Positions 62,616-64,000 of a stretch of DNA of 64,000 nt are shown here, piece after piece (the first letter of the stretch is position 1; each line of letters begins with the position of its first letter). Source of the stretch: Hyalella azteca (lineage: Eukaryota > Arthropoda > Malacostraca > Amphipoda > Hyalellidae). The notes under the pieces are model-generated. The model was not told the DNA's origin and ran no database searches. It saw only the letters and a list, made by a program, of their open reading frames with translations. The translations under genes and the position numbers were made by a program. The stretch spans positions 434,001-498,000 of the forward strand of contig NW_025932753.1 in the NCBI RefSeq assembly GCF_000764305.2. The letters run 5' to 3'.

Positions 62616-63568
62616 CTAAAGACAAGTTGTCCTCAAGATGATCTCGGTCACAGCGTAGGGATCGGCGTTAGATGAAGGTCTTCTATCCTCCAGGTAGCCG
62701 AAGCCATCCTCTGAGCACTGGCGAGGAATCCTAATAGACGCACCTCTGTTGGCGACTCCAACCGAGAAGTCGTGTATGTAAGATGTTTCGTGAAGTCCGG
62801 TGAGCCGACGCGCGTTGTCTGCGCCCTCGTTAGGGTCGTAGGCTCTGATGTGAGCCACATGTACTTTTGATAACTTTTCAATAGCTTCTTCTATGTATTT
62901 CATGCCACCTGGCTTCCTCATATCTTCGGTGGAAAAGTTGCAATGTAGTCCTGCACCATTCCAGTCTCCACTGATGGGTTTAGGATCCAAGCTGGCAACT
63001 ACATTGAAGCCTTCAGCCACGCGGTGCAAGAAGTAACGGCCCATCCACAGATCATCTGCAATCTCAATTCCCTCACTTGTTCCAATTGAGAACTCCCATT
63101 GAGCTGGCATGGCCTCGGCATTAGTTCCAAAAATGTTGATACCAGAATATAGGCACGCTTGGTAATGACACGCTTCGACGTCACGCCCAAATGCCTTGTC
63201 TGCTCCTACTCCACAGGCATATGGACCTTGCGGACCTGGGTAACCATTCTTGGGCCAGCCGAAGGGGTGATTGTCAACGTCCAAGAGAGTATATTCTTGC
63301 TCCAATCCGAACCATGGGTGGAAATTCTTCGCTTGTGTCATCACCTCTAAACAGCTTTTACGTCGGTTAGTATCGGCAGGCATTTTGTTGTGTTTGTAGG
63401 TTTCACACAAGACGATCTTATTGTTACCCAGACGGAAGGGGTCGGGATACATGGTGACGGGATGCCGTCAATCCAGACGTACATGACCTGACATTTGTTC
63501 TCGGGTGTCGGGAGCCTCATGTAGCGGTCCAACATCGTCTTGTTGGTCGCCGCGCTGGTCGTGTTCAT
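62616..63568 (-). pseudogene. glutamine synthetase, copy 2, internally deleted and frameshifted
   Basis: It starts with ATG at 63568 ([20 protein letters not shown], after a CCAG acceptor) and follows copy 1 to VMYVWIDG. At about 63463 the sequence jumps to the part equivalent to [15 protein letters not shown]. Compared with copy 1, 525 bp are missing: the end of exon 1, the whole intron and the start of exon 2. The lost region includes the NFDGSST segment of the beta-grasp domain. The join shifts the frame, giving a 73-codon peptide. The remaining exon 2 frame (63452-62616, TAG) is intact, with [31 protein letters not shown] and [15 protein letters not shown]. It diverges from copy 1 at many codons without new stops, which suggests a recent deletion or an assembly error. 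Confidence 0.85.
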
Positions 63569-64000
63569 AGGTGACTGGGCAGCGAACCAAAAGAGAGTCG
63601 TGAAAAAATCCTCTTACATGATTTGTATAATTGCCTTGGTAACTTAAAAAGCAAGATTATAGAAGCTCTATTAGTTTTTTATTTGAATAAGAATATTCGC
63701 AAAAGTTTTACTGGTGCGGTGCCACACGACGCTAGAACATAGCGCATATATTTCCATACTGAGAAAACATTTACATGTTAAATCAATTTAATGCACGAGT
63801 GTGATTCATACTTTTTTTAGTCAATTGGTAGCACTGATATATAGTTTAAATTGAACACAGTGTCGCTTCTGTATTTGTGGCAGATTCCGATTATTATTTT
63901 AAACATAATAAAATGAAGAATTGAAATTTCCCTGTAAAATTTGAAAGTAACAAATGGCTCAATCGGAGAGCGAAATTTTTGCCCACCGAATATTCTCACA
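63569..64000. other. sequence upstream of glutamine synthetase copy 2
   Basis: Begins with the splice-acceptor side of an intron (CTGCCCAG read on the minus strand), matching copy 1 upstream for about 30 nt and then diverging. The rest is AT-rich without recognisable exons. Confidence 0.45.

Overview
The window is nuclear DNA of an intron-rich animal. The gene content, spliced GT/AG structure, AT-rich non-coding sequence, many foldback elements and tRNA-derived SINEs fit an arthropod. I lean towards a crustacean, but the species cannot be proved from sequence alone. There is no bacterial, phage or CRISPR content.

Layout. (1) 287-5143, plus strand: the 3' part of a TNRC18/BAHCC1 (Drosophila winged eye) type chromatin protein, seven exons with Tudor-like and BAH modules, followed by about 5.5 kb of non-coding sequence that is probably a long 3' UTR. 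(2) 12474-20834, minus strand: a complete 12-exon ABCG1/ABCG4-type half transporter. One membrane-helix exon contains a 51-bp minisatellite in frame (seven copies of a 17-residue hydrophobic segment). Its introns hold a MITE and a perfect 128-bp palindrome carrying a hammerhead-ribozyme-like core. (3) 20835-31859: an 11-kb spacer with a minisatellite, a dimeric tRNA-like SINE and an orphan exon candidate. (4) 31860-42780, minus strand: a complete 13-exon TTI1 gene (TELO2-interacting protein 1), with repeat clusters, a foldback element and a piggyBac-like MITE in introns. (5) 42781-57097: gene-poor, transposon-rich DNA with LINE and SINE remnants, foldbacks, a 764-nt assembly gap inside an inverted repeat, and two intact Nextera mate-pair junction adapters that mark artificial joins. 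(6) 57098-58582 and 62616-63568, minus strand: two tandem glutamine synthetase loci. The first is probably intact but has lost the ATG used by its sister. The second lacks 525 bp (including its intron) and is frameshifted.

The genes are unrelated housekeeping or regulatory genes (chromatin reader, lipid/sterol-type exporter, PIKK assembly factor, nitrogen metabolism). They do not form a functional cluster. The most notable features are the expanded transmembrane-helix exon, the palindromic ribozyme-like insertion, a family of foldback elements with matching outer ends, and the assembly artefacts around 48.7-49.0 kb. All exon borders were worked out by hand from splice consensus and reading phase, and every internal junction in the three multi-exon genes keeps phase.
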